From assembly GCF_000499845.2 (NCBI RefSeq), contig NC_023758.2, positions 34,570,608-34,634,607 of the forward strand: DNA of 64,000 bases, written 5' to 3'. Source of the DNA: Phaseolus vulgaris. Lineage: Eukaryota; Streptophyta; Magnoliopsida; Fabales; Fabaceae. Both the position numbers and the translations under genes were made by a program. The notes beneath the pieces were generated by a model, which saw only the letters and a list, made by a program, of their open reading frames with translations, did no database searches and was not told where the DNA came from. Numbering within the stretch: position 1 is the stretch's first letter; each line of letters opens with the position of its first letter. Positions 1 through 10,981 of this stretch are shown one piece after another.

Positions 1-149
1 ATCCTCTAGACAATCCAATGCACTACGATTAACATAAAATATATATTAGAAGGTTCAAGTTATATCATCATTTATGAATATGTATTGTAGAATAGTGTTT
101 AGGGTTTCTATCATTAAAACTTCTCTTAAAGAGATACATGATGATTAGG

Positions 150-320
150 TCATATATGTCATAACATTTATCATTCACCAATAATAGACACAATTTTAGT
201 AGGTCCAAACAAGTCCATTGTGTCAACTCAGGAGGTCTTTAGGTAAAAACCTCATTGATACTTTTAAAAAAAGTTATCACTTGCTTGCCTCTTATACATG
301 ACTCACAAAGAATATTGTCT
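150..320 (-). pseudogene. Ty1-copia GAG-pre-integrase/integrase junction fragment
   Basis: Read on the minus strand, this stretch gives a run like CESCIRGKQ, the end of the copia GAG-pre-integrase zinc region. After a frame change it gives MDLFGPTKIVSIIG, the conserved start of the integrase core. Stops and frame changes follow at once, so it is a decayed fragment. It is not clearly part of the plus-strand gag element that begins near 634, because the orientations are opposite. The assignment rests on motif recognition only. Confidence 0.42.
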
Positions 321-633
321 TTGAATAACTGATAAGTTCCAAATTTCAGTAATATTTCATATTAAAAAATAGGCACTTATGAGTATTAATTGCTAAAATA
401 AGTATAAAATAACCCATAATTTATGAATTTATACCATTTTCCATATTTTTTTTTATTTTTAATTGAATAGGAACGATTTATTCCCAATTTTTTGTGTTAA
501 TTTCAGGATTCTAGGGGAGAATAGAGATAATTGAGCAAAATGGAAATGTACAAAGCTAAAAGGATAAAGTTGGAATGCATCAACACTCACCAAAGCTGCC
601 TAAATGTGCAAAAGAGCCATCTCACCATCAGAG

Positions 634-1741
634 TGTTGAACAAGATGCTTTGATGTCTCCAAATCCATGTGGAAAGCTTGAAGACCTTGTTGCTGCGTGT
701 GTGTGTTTCTTAGTTGTTTGAAACTTGTTGATTGACTCCTTAAGATGATCCAAGTTCATTTGAATCTTTACCTTTTTGAAAAGATGAGTTTTCTAAAAGG
801 GTGTGAAATTTCAACCTGTTGAAATGTCAAATCAACCTGTTGTTTGACACTTAGTGGTTTTTAAAATGGTTTGGAAAAGCTTAACTTTGTTTTTTCTTTC
901 CTGTCAAATAGAATCAACCGGTTCTTTCGATAAATCAACTGGTTGTTTTTATGAAAACCTAACAGAAACATTATTTCAATCGATTGATTTGGAAAACAAC
1001 TTGTTGTTTTCATAACAAAATTCTGTTAAGTGTTTTAAATGATTCCAACTGCTTTTGGTTTTGGATTTAACTGCTTTGACCGCTTGATTGAGGCTATATA
1101 AAGGTTGTTTAACGCTCCTTTGTATTAACTAAGAAAGAGAGATTATCAAAAACGATTTTCAAGATTTCAAAAGCTTTGGTTCATCTTAAGTATGTGGAAT
1201 AGGATTGACTTTTGGATTCTTCTTAAATATAAGCTTTGTATACCCAGGTGTATTCTATTCTCTTCTCCTTGAACATTGTATTTCTATGTGTTGTTATGTA
1301 GGGCAGTTTCAGAAAAGTGTTTCTGAAAACTGTTGTTTTGTCAAAAGAGTGGTGTGTGTTCTTGAGGGGTTCAAGATCATCACTTTTGGTGTGTGTTTTG
1401 TAATATAGGGTTGATTACATAATGAACTCTCAGTGGTTAACTGAGGACTCAATGTAACTTTTGGTTAAGAGTGAACCAATATAAACATATTGTGTGATTC
1501 TATCTATCTCTACTCTTATAGTCTGTGTTAACTTGATTTCATATTCTACTAGTATAAACAATCAATTGTTTCCTGAAAACAACATGTTGATTTTCTGGAA
1601 ATAAACTTAAAAAAAAAAAATTATTGAGTTGAACAGAAAATCAATTGGTTGATTTTTCAAAGCTTTTCACTCTATGTTCATACTTTGCGAAAATTTTCAA
1701 AAAACAATAAATCCCTCTTGTTTAGGCCTCTAATTCTAACA
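634..1741 (+). repeat. Probable 5' LTR of a copia-type retrotransposon
   Basis: The 3' boundary is well supported: CTAACA at 1736-1741 is followed directly by a primer-binding-like sequence. A TATA box (TATATAAAG, 1095-1103) sits about 640 bp upstream of that end, as expected for a U3 promoter. The 5' boundary (TGTTGAACAAG at 634) is chosen because TGTT pairs with the terminal AACA. It is the weaker end, since no second LTR is present in the window for comparison. The LTR contains many copies of a palindromic CAA-N4-TTG motif, reported separately. Confidence 0.5.
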
Positions 1742-1758
1742 ATTGGCATCGAGAGCTG
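1742..1758 (+). other. Primer binding site-like sequence
   Basis: ATTGGCATCGAGAGCTG lies immediately after the putative LTR end. It is a variant of the TGGTATCAGAGC class, complementary to the 3' end of initiator methionine tRNA, used by most plant copia elements. It places the gag frame about 45 bp further on. Confidence 0.5.
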
Positions 1759-1803
1759 AGTTCTTGAAAGTTACTCAAGTTTCGATCCTAAAAACTTTTC
1801 TAA

Positions 1804-2941
1804 ATGGCTGAAAAGCTACCCTTTGAGGATGGTGCTTCTATAAACAGACCACTTTTGTTTTGTGGACTGAACTATCAATTTTGGAAGGTTAGAATGAAAT
1901 TTTTTGTTGAATCAATTGATAGATCAATCTGTGATGCTATTGTAAATGGGCCTTTTGTACCTAAATTTGAAAAAAAAAACGATATTTTCATTGAAAAACC
2001 TTGGTCCCAATGGACTGAAAGTGAAAGTAAAAGAGCTCAATATGATTGCATTGCCAAGAACATCATCACTTCTGCTTTGAATTCTGATGAATTTTTCAGG
2101 ATCTCACAATGTTCATCTGCAAAGGATATGTGCGACATCCTTGATGTTACCCGTGAAGGCACAACTGATATGAAGAGGGCAAGGAAGCACGCCTTGATCC
2201 AAGAATACGAAATGTTTAGGATGCTTAAAGCGGAAACCATCTTGGATGTGCATAAAAGATTCACCCACATAGTGAATCACCTCATTAGCCTTGGCAAGAT
2301 CTTTGAAAGGGAGGAGTTGAACATCAAAATCCTCAAATGCTTGGATAGATCTTGGCAACCAAAGGTCACTGCAATTTTTGAATCAAAGGATTTGACCACA
2401 TTGACCAAAACCTCCTTGTTTGGAAAGTTGAGGGAGCATGAGCTTGAGACGAATCAACTTAATGACCAAGAAAATGAAGAAAAGCATGTGAAGAGCATTG
2501 CTTTAAGAGTTGTTGGTCATAAGGATGGTCAAGACTCAAGTGAGTGCAGTGATGATGAAACTCTAAACTTGCTCACAAGGAAGTTTAGCAAGTTCTTGAA
2601 AAAGAACAATTGGGACAAGAGAACCATCAAACATGTATAATAGTAAAAATGTAAATTAATTCAATTCTACAAACTATACTTGTTTTGGATGTGGTAAATA
2701 GAGTCACATCATGACCGATTGTCTAAATAATGAAAGCAAGGAGAGAGGGGCAAGCAAGAAATTTGAAAAGAAGGGCAAAGCAAGAAGAACCTACGTAGCT
2801 TGGCAAGATAATGAAGATTCATCCTCTAGCTCAACATCAAAGGAAGATGAAGTAGCTAATATGTGTTTGATGGCAAAGGAAGAATCGGAATCAAGCAGTG
2901 TAAGTTCAAACACTTCTATTAATTTTGAAAATTATAGCTAA
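1804..2941 (+). pseudogene. copia-type gag (UBN2 family) with broken zinc knuckle
   Basis: An open frame of 278 codons (1804-2640) begins MAEKLPFEDGASINRP and contains the LFCGLNYQFWKVRMKFF segment typical of the DUF4219/UBN2 gag polypeptides of plant copia retrotransposons. The RARKHALIQEYEMFRM helix and the ERE/KILKCLDRSW segment also fit that family. Gag forms the virus-like particle. The frame stops at 2638-2640. The CCHC zinc knuckle (CFGCGK, stop at 2699-2701, then SHIMTDC) lies in another frame, followed by a 76-codon acidic/serine-rich tail (2711-2941). Protease, integrase and RT are absent downstream. This is therefore a gag-only remnant, frameshifted before the zinc knuckle and unlikely to be functional. 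Confidence 0.75.
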
Positions 2942-5094
2942 CTTCTTGATGCATTCAAATAAACTCATCGAGAAGCTAATAGGTTGACCCTTTTAAATAA
3001 ACGGTTGAAAGGTTTAAACAACTAGTTGGAAATTGTTGCATAAAATATTTTACAACAAAAGAACACTAACAAGTAATTTTAATAGAAATTGTTGCATAAA
3101 AACATGCATGGACTAGCTTTTCAATAATTAATAAGAAATTTCTACTTAAAGTATTTTATCTTCTGTCTCTTCCATAATTTTTAAGAAAAAAAATATTAAT
3201 ATTCAGTACAAGAAAATCATTGATTAGATATAAAAACCAATTTTTATACTAATCAATGGATTAATGCAGTCCTATATTAATCAATTAATTAATGAATTAA
3301 ACTTAACCGTGATAATAAAATCGTAATAATGAAGTTTTAACTAAAGTATAAATTTAAATATTTTTAATTAAATGAATATTAAAAAAATTCGTTCTATAAA
3401 ATACTTAAAATATTTATTAATTTTAGTTAAGTGAACTTTATATCTATTTTAATTTTATAAATTAGTTTATAAAATGAATTATGAAATTTGCTAATAGATG
3501 TGAGATTTTAATACGTCATTTATTTATTTTTAGTTAATAAAATACCGTAATGGTTATTTACATTTTTTTTATCCAACTTATCGATTATATGATTCATACT
3601 CTTTTTTATTATTTTTTTAATTTATCGATTAATTTATTCCTAAAAATAAAAGAAGTAAGTTGATTAATAATTTAAAAAAAATAAAAGGTAAGAAAATAAG
3701 TTGTTGACTAATTTAAAGATAGAAAAAAATATCATGCGATCCTATTTACCAGTAAAAATCAAACAAGAAAATATTTAAAATGATATAAAATATTTTAAAT
3801 ACTAATAGAACTATTTTTTTTAATAAAAACTTAAATAAATAAATAGAAATAAATGTAAAAATGTGATTATTTATTTGGAACCGACAATATGTGGTTTTAA
3901 TATCGGAGTACAATAGATTGTACTGTTTATATTTAATCTGTATTTGAAATAAGTATTTTTGTGATCTGCATCCATTTCATTGAATTGAATGGTGTATGAT
4001 ATGAGTGCATGTACGACCACTTTCAGCGAAGAATATGATTTGTGTCTATTTGGAAGCATTATAGCTGCAATGAGTTGTTGCAGTATAAGTGCCCTCAATC
4101 TCAATTCAATTCAATTCTCACTCATCATCATTCAACTACTTTTATCATCAAAATTCCATCTTTTATAATTTCAGTATAAAAAACTTAGAAAAAAATTAAT
4201 CAAACTTTAAACCTACAACTTCCTTTTATCTCTTAATTATTAAAATAAATATATTTTTTAAAAACTTATCAAAATAATAAGTCGTGTGAGATACAACTTC
4301 AATTAAAATTTAAAAATTATACCACTTAATATAATTTTAGTTTAAATACATTAAAATTGTATTACTTTAACGTAATTTTTTTTATAAATAAATCATGTCA
4401 TTTCAACAGAATATATCAATTTTATTTTTAAAAAAAAAATCTATTTCATCATATTTGTAAAAATTTCCTACTTACTCTTCAGATAATCTTATATACAAAA
4501 TTTCATAGCATTAGTATATGCAGGAATTTGCCAATATTATTTTAATGTTTTCGACTCATCAAATCAATAGGTCTATTCATATTATTATAAAAAACAACAT
4601 GGGTGTCTTATTTATTTATTTAATTGAAATATTAAATACTAGTTAAATATTGCAATTAAAATAATAATAAATAATAGTCAAATTATTGTAATAGCTATTT
4701 AAATTTTTTATTATATTTTTTAAATAATGATAAAAAAAAACTTGGATTCCCAAACACGTGATAGCCATCAAAACACTAGTAACAATTGTGGAATTTATTC
4801 TTCATGTCCCTACCTCTGTATAAATAAAACAATTGATTATGTCTTCATAACTTTTCTTATCTTAATGAATTTATAGTATGAATTCGGCTTTCAATTTCCT
4901 TTAGCTCAAATTTATCCTTTGGATATCACAATATTATGCATATAATTGTTTCTCCCAAAAATATCATTTTCTTATGGTAGAGACCTAACTATGCATAATA
5001 AATAGTCAATAAAAATAAACATTTTTTTTCAAACAAAACTTGTTGCATATAAAGTAATTGCACTAATCAATTATTTGTTTTTACACATATCTTT
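2942..5094. other. AT-rich intergenic stretch, no gene seen
   Basis: Very AT-rich sequence with short frames only. No domain, RNA gene or transposon end could be recognised. It separates the gag remnant from the palindromic MITE. Confidence 0.6.
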
Positions 5095-5097
5095 TAT

Positions 5098-5478
5098 CAC
5101 TACAAAAAAATCATCAAATAGAAACTAATTTTAGAAACAAAAAATAATTAGTTGCTATAGTGACTAAATTAGAGACTATTTTAAGAACTAAATAAATTTT
5201 TGGTTTCTAAATTAGTTTATATTATTGTTAGATGATTTCTAAATTGGCATCTAATTAGCAACCAAAGTTTTTGCTACCAAATTTAGAAACTAAGTAATTG
5301 GTAGTTAAAACCTTGGTAGCTAATTAGATACCAATTTAGAAACTATTTAACAATAATAAAAACTAATTTAGAAACCAATTTTTTTTTTTAGTTTCTAAAA
5401 TGGTCTCTAATTGAGTTACTATTGCAACTAACTATTGTCTCTAAAAATTGGTTTCTATTTGATGATTTTCTTATAGTG
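5098..5478. mobile_element. Palindromic non-autonomous CACTA-ended MITE with 3-bp TSD
   Basis: The element starts CACTACAAAAAAATCATC and ends GATGATTTTCTTATAGTG, near-perfect inverted termini of the CACTA (En/Spm) type. It is flanked by TAT on both sides (5095-5097 and 5479-5481), the 3-bp target duplication expected of this superfamily. Most of the 381 bp is one long inverted repeat: the left arm motifs TAATTAGTTGCTATAGTGAC and TTAGAGACTATTTTA recur in reverse orientation in the right arm. It encodes nothing. Several related copies lie elsewhere in this window. Confidence 0.88.
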
Positions 5479-6094
5479 TATGTTTTGTTTTCAGCGTAAC
5501 AAAAAATTGAAGAAGGATTTTGTAGTCTGTTTTCTTTTATTTGTTTGGTTCTCACTTGAACTATCCAATTTCATAATAGAAATACATTTGATTTATTATA
5601 GATATTGAAATTTAATTTCGAAGGAAAATAGTTCATGTACTAAAAAACTCTAGATTGGAACTAGCAGTAACAATTGTCTTTGATGTTTTGGTCGTCCATT
5701 TTTACTCTTCTTGTACTCGTTCTCGTACTCTGCCGCTTCTCCTTACTCTTCTTAGGCTTTTTCTATGGTACTTGGTCGCTCCTCCTTGGTGCTTGGCCGA
5801 GAGTTAACCTGCAGAAGGTTCTACGACGATAAAGTAAGCACTCTGTATTAAGAGTGTATGATGTAATTGATAAAAGCGTACCTTACTCCTTTGTAGAAGA
5901 TTTATTTATAGTGTTTGGTAGTGAGCTATTTGATTCATAGGCAGTATCTGACGCATATTTTCAATAAATCAGTGTTAGTTGATTTCTCGAGGTGTTACCT
6001 AGATTTTCCAGGATGTGGCCCGGATGTGTAGGGATGTTATCCTGATTTATATGATGTTTCATTACTTGTCATTTATTTTTTCAATTTGTTCTTT

Positions 6095-6285
6095 ATGTGG
6101 TTGATCACTTGGTCAGTCGGTCAATGATACCGAGTAACGTGGCTCATTCGACTCGTAATGTGGTTGATCACTTAGTCGATCGGTCAATGATGCCAAGTAA
6201 CATGGGTCATTCGACCTTAATGTGGTTGATCACCCGGTTAGTTAGTTAATGATGTTGAGTGATGTGGCTCATTCGACCCCGACTG
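6095..6285. repeat. Three tandem copies of a 62-63 bp unit
   Basis: ATGTGGTTGATCAC begins copies at 6095, 6158 and 6220. Each continues with a GGTCAATGAT-like block, an AGTAACGTGG-like block and TCATTCGAC. Copies are diverged by several substitutions. The array lies in the U3-like part of the minus-strand gypsy remnant. Confidence 0.75.
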
Positions 6286-6853
6286 GTATACTTGCCCCCA
6301 GGCTTGATGAATCTTTATTTCAGAAGAGTTTAGATGTGAGTGTTAGGTGCTTCAAGAGATGAAGTGACTTTTTGTCCTTCTTTGATTGTCGATCGAATGA
6401 CCTTATTGCTTTTGATCTTTTTAGTAGTTGTTTGAATGCCTTTATTGACACTTGTATAGTTTTAACAATGTATGTCGAACGATCGTTAGGATTAAGATCC
6501 TTTGGAAGCCGCTTGGGTTTTTGAATTGCTTTATAATTTTGAATGTCGAGCGTATGCTTGAATCAATATAATTTAAATAAGTTGAGTCTTTAACATATTG
6601 AATGTCAACCTGATACCTGGATCAACATGATTTAAATAATTTGTGTTGAGATTTAGATAAGTTGAACACTGGTCAGGCATTGAGGATGATCGTTTTAAGA
6701 CAGTTTCCTTAATCGAAGCAAATTTTAGTTTTGACGTTCGGGAGGGATTGTCTCGGGGGCAAAGCTTCCTTAACTAAAGGGTGTAGATTTAGGATACTGG
6801 TAGGGATTGTCGTTTTAGGGCAAAGCTTCGTTAACTGTATCGGTGCATTACAC

Positions 6854-7275
6854 GTTTGTTCGGGAAGGGTTGCTAATTGTTAAGAAAGTTGTCTTTGCCG
6901 AAGAGTTTGTTCGGGAAAGGTTGCTAATTGTTAAGCAAGCTACCTTGGCTGAAGAGTTAGTTCAGAAAGGGCTTCTATTTGTTAAGCAAGTTGCCTTGGC
7001 CAAAGAGTTACATGTAGTGTCACGTTCGTTCGACAAAGGTGTAATTTTTAAGCAAGCTGCCTCGACCAAAGGGTTGCATGTAATGTCGCGTTCGTTTGGC
7101 AATGGCTGCTAATTATTAAGCAAGCTGCCTTGGTCGAAAATTTGAATGTAGTGTCACGTTTGTTCAGCAAGGACTACTAATTGTTAAGTAAGTTTTCTTG
7201 GTCGAAAGGTTGCATCTAGTATCGCGTTCGTTTGACAAGGGCTACTAATTGTTAAGCAAGCTTCTTTGGATGAAG
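6854..7275. repeat. Seven tandem copies of a 51/67-bp unit
   Basis: The GTTYGTTCG block recurs at 6854, 6905, 6956, 7024, 7090, 7158 and 7226, each followed by GCTAATTGTTAAGCAAGC-like sequence. The first spacings are 51 bp. The later ones are 66-68 bp, because a GCATGTAGTGTCGC-type segment is added. A 89-codon open frame (6843-7112) across the array is only a consequence of the repeat and carries no domain. Confidence 0.8.
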
Positions 7276-7400
7276 AATTTGTTTGCCATAACTGAAACAA
7301 TAACAAATGTGTAATTTTAAAGTGTCTCGTTAAAACCTTCTCGGTTGAAAACCCTCTTTAAAAACAAATGAGCGAAGAAAGAATGCACTGTTCAATTTAT

Positions 7401-7616
7401 TTAGCTATTATAAAATTTAAGGTGTGTGGCATTCCACATTCTCGACATAATTCTTCTTGATAAATATTCTAGATAATAAGCTTTGCCGATCACTGTGTCT
7501 TTAACTCGGACGGTCGGATCTACCGAGCATGTGTATGCCATCGTGATCCTTCTTTTTTCCTTTATTTCCACCATTGTTCGCTCGAACATTATTACGTTAG
7601 TCACACAATTCTTCAA
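7401..7616 (-). pseudogene. Ty3-gypsy polyprotein C-terminus
   Basis: The minus-strand frame ends ...MSRMWNATHLKFYNS-stop. The W-NATHLK-FY ending is characteristic of the integrase C-terminus of many plant Ty3-gypsy polyproteins, and the preceding segment fits the chromodomain-proximal linker of these proteins. The rest of pol is missing or unrecognisable upstream, so this is a terminal relic. Confidence 0.5.
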
Positions 7617-7760
7617 ATTGCATGAATTTTGCCACCCGTTGCCTCAGTTTGTCTAAGTTTTTTGCTGGTTTTTTACACAAACTATCGGCAAACAGGCCCC
7701 ACTTATGTGAATTGATTTTAGGATTGTTCATTTTATGGTGTGACACTTTACTTAGATTGA

Positions 7761-8039
7761 GATTTTACGCAAGAATATGGTGAGAACTCTAAGAAGATCC
7801 CCACTGGACACGAGCTTAACCAAGTGGTTAAGTAAGTGTGAATGTTCACTTCACAAAAGCAAAAGGGAAAGACAATTATATGGTGAACATGATGCTAGAA
7901 GGTGCGAAATTAAAGAACAAGGAAAAGAAACCAAATATAATTGTCGATTGGAAACAAGGAAAACCAAAAAAGAACATGATACAAAATGGAATGACAATGG
8001 AAGAATAGACGAAGGAAGGAGAAAACTTATGTGATGGAT
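7761..8039. other. Unassigned sequence between two LTR-like regions
   Basis: A lysine/arginine-rich 85-codon frame (7777-8034, plus) has low-complexity composition and no recognisable domain. It is probably retroelement-derived spacer. Confidence 0.35.
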
Positions 8040-8560
8040 TTGAGAAGCAGAACACGTCACTTGAAGTGTGATTGACCTCCAAGATAAGTGATGATAGCCG
8101 CCACTTGAGAGCTCTCAATACTCACAAGATAAGACCTAAATGCTAAGAGGAATTCAAACCTCACTAACACCTCACACAATTTGTGCAAAGTAACTCTTCT
8201 TCTATTAATTTCAACTTGTAAAATACACTAGGTAGACCTCCTATTTATAAGTGAATGAGCCTTAGAGAACAAGCTAAAGGGGTAGGATGGGAAAAGGAAA
8301 AAAATGGGCAGCTTTAGGGTTTGACTTAGTCAAACCCGCATCCTAGGCTTGTCCTTCTAGAAACTAGGTTAAAATGTCTTCCAAAAAGGCTAGGAACAAG
8401 CTAAAATGCTACCCACACCCCCTATTATGCTAAAGACACCTTATTCTAGCCTATCTTTGCTATTTGGACCCCTAAAGTGAACCCAATTTATTTAATTAGA
8501 GGAAACTATAAATCGAGTGTGTCAAGAAAACAAAGACGTTGACTCAATTTCATTTATATC
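8040..8560 (-). repeat. LTR-like fragment, minus orientation
   Basis: The minus strand contains CTTATAAATAGGAGG at about 8237-8252, a good TATA box. It is followed by about 200 bp resembling an R/U5 region ending in CATCACA near 8030-8040. No partner LTR or coding sequence was identified, so class is uncertain. Confidence 0.32.
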
Positions 8561-9965
8561 TAATGCGTCACATAATGAGCATGAGTTTGCATTGAATAGA
8601 AATGACTTAGTCCAGTCTACAACTTGAATAATGCCTATGAAAGTTGCGGAAGATGAGAAAAAAAGAAAGTGATGATACAAATATTGATTTAATAAAGGAT
8701 GAAGAAAATAATATTATTAATAAGGATGATAGTGATGACAATTGATTATTGTTTTATATAATTTTGTATATTGATGAAGATGATAGCCATGCTATTTTGT
8801 TTTCAATTATATAAATACATATATGTATAAATTTTTTATTAAATACATGAGAATACATTTATGACATATTATTATTGACACAAAATAATGGTAATTCTGA
8901 TAGCTAAAATAATAAAGTTGTCTCATTAAAAAGTCACAAGTTGAAGTCTAAAATAAAATAATTTAATATTTTTTAACAATTACTAATGATATAATAATAA
9001 CAACAATTAATATTATACAAACATTATTAATTTATAAATATTCAATAATTTTTTTATTAATTATATTGTTGTAAAAACAAATAATTTTATCTTATGTTAT
9101 ATTATATTAATGAATAATTATTTGTGACATATATAATTTTTTATTTTTAATGATTTTTTGACAAATTAAAAAATAATTATAAATAATATATAAATAGTGA
9201 CAAATTTTATTAATTATATTATCACATATTGAAAATAATATTAATTGAAAAAAAATCAGAAATTTAAATATAAAATAACATATTTTTTTCACAATATGAT
9301 AAATTTTATATCTAAAACTGTTAATTGCATTATCAAAATGAAAATAATTTTGAATTGTAAAAAAAATTATAAATTTAAATCTAAAGTAACATAAATTTAG
9401 TATTTTTAACTAATATACATGTACTTGTAAATTTTCTATTAAATATATAAGAATAAATTTATGATACATTATTATGAGACATATTTTAACATGCTAATAA
9501 TGAATAGTTTTCCATTGATAATAAATAATTATTAATTTATAAACATTTAATAAATTTTATATTAATTATATTCTTATTTTAAGAAAATTTTAGTAATTAT
9601 GCATTTTTTAATTTTTTTAATATAAGAATAATATTTATGACAAATAAAAAGAAATCAAAAATAATATATAAATAGTAATAAAATTATGTTTATTATTAAT
9701 TTTTTTGTCAATAAAAACCTATATTTATTGCACTGAACCATATTATTAAGCAATCCTTTGTTTCACTGTGTGACCATTGAACTAGTTAGCCAAGTGAAAT
9801 TGTTATCCTTTAAAGAGTTAGCATGACCTATATGAACGGTTGCCCTAAAATATGTGGTCCATTAATTATGGGCCTTTTTCAACACATTTCTTATGCTTTG
9901 CTAACTATTACTTCTGTATTTCTCATTTGTACTTATAACTTACTTCATAAGATTTTTTTTAGTAA

Positions 9966-10008
<43 letters not shown>

Positions 10009-10900
10009 CTAAACTATGTTGAATTATTGAAAAGAAATTAGCAAATTACTATAATATTCCATATTTATTTTTTAAGTCTTTACTGTAATCACGTTTATAT
10101 AAATACACATTGTAATAATTTTTAAATAATTAAAGACATTAGTGTAAAATATGTAAGGAATGCTAATTTTATATATTCAAATAATCAGAGAATTTTCTGA
10201 TAGTATCTAAGAACGAAACGAATAAGAAAAAAAAAATTAATGTGAATATGTAAAAGAGAACCTATAGAGTGTATATCTTAATTAATTCATAGTGGAGGCA
10301 ATTTTTTTTGTTTCATTTTTTTTATCAGAGGAGAAATGTTCAAGAATGGGTGGTGCTCCATTTCAGTTGAGAAAGTTTCAAGATTTAAATGAGACCCATT
10401 TTTATTCTTAGAGTTAACTTTTTCATTTGCTAAAATACAAAACCTAGATGAGTAAATTAATTGTAAAATAGAATAATGAAGTCACTTGAAAAACTTAATG
10501 TTAAATGTGAAAATTCTCATACTAACAACTACTCTTCTGAAAAATAATTACAACAATATGATTACTTTATGAATTTTGTTACATTTTAAAAGTACTTATA
10601 AAATTATTAATCTTAAAAAGTATTGAGTTGCTTTACAGGGTAGATTAGAGAGTAAAACTATGTTTCTGGTAATGTGGAAACCAAATGGAACAATTTCACC
10701 TTTGTGTTTGATGAATTGCCTCAATGGATTGTATGAGACCGGCTCAATGAATTTAACGCGTCTATGGGTTCTGTTTTCATATGCTATTGCTGCAATGTCA
10801 ATATTGGGTGGAGTTACATAGTAACACTGACAATAAATACCAAATACACACAACAAATGAAGAAAGAAATTGAGAAACTAGGCACAATAAACTGAGTAAT
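8561..10900. other. AT-rich intergenic region downstream of BRL2
   Basis: Long AT-rich stretch with only short chance frames. A (TA)n microsatellite is the only distinct structure. About 10600-10981 probably includes the BRL2 3' UTR, but no clear polyadenylation signal was singled out. Confidence 0.5.
9967..10005. repeat. (TA)n microsatellite
   Basis: Uninterrupted TA dinucleotides over about 39 bp. Confidence 0.95.
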
Positions 10901-10981
10901 AACAGCTGTAGAGAAAATGTTGCAAGCCTCATTTCATATCTTCATTCGTTCCGCTGTCCTAATTATGGACAACAACATGGT

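Larger units (their letters stand above)
5640..7760 (-). mobile_element. Ty3-gypsy retrotransposon 3' end with LTR, decayed
   Basis: Reading the minus strand, a polyprotein C-terminus (7401-7616) is followed by a GAGGGTTTTC purine-rich run and GGTTTTAACGAGACAC (about 7325-7355). Many plant gypsy elements have such a sequence between pol and the 3' LTR. A long, less AT-rich region with tandem repeats follows (U3-like). Next comes CTATAAATAAATC at about 5910-5925 on the minus strand, a possible LTR TATA box. Exact LTR boundaries were not found. Orientation and class are inferred from these pieces. Confidence 0.5.

Noticed and set aside
6843..7112. 89-codon frame with internal repeats (LLIVKQ...)
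   Set aside because: It is simply the translation of the 51/67-bp tandem array; other copies of the unit break the frame.
6854..7275. CRISPR-like array
   Set aside because: Units are continuous diverged tandem repeats without unique spacers, and the genome is that of a plant.
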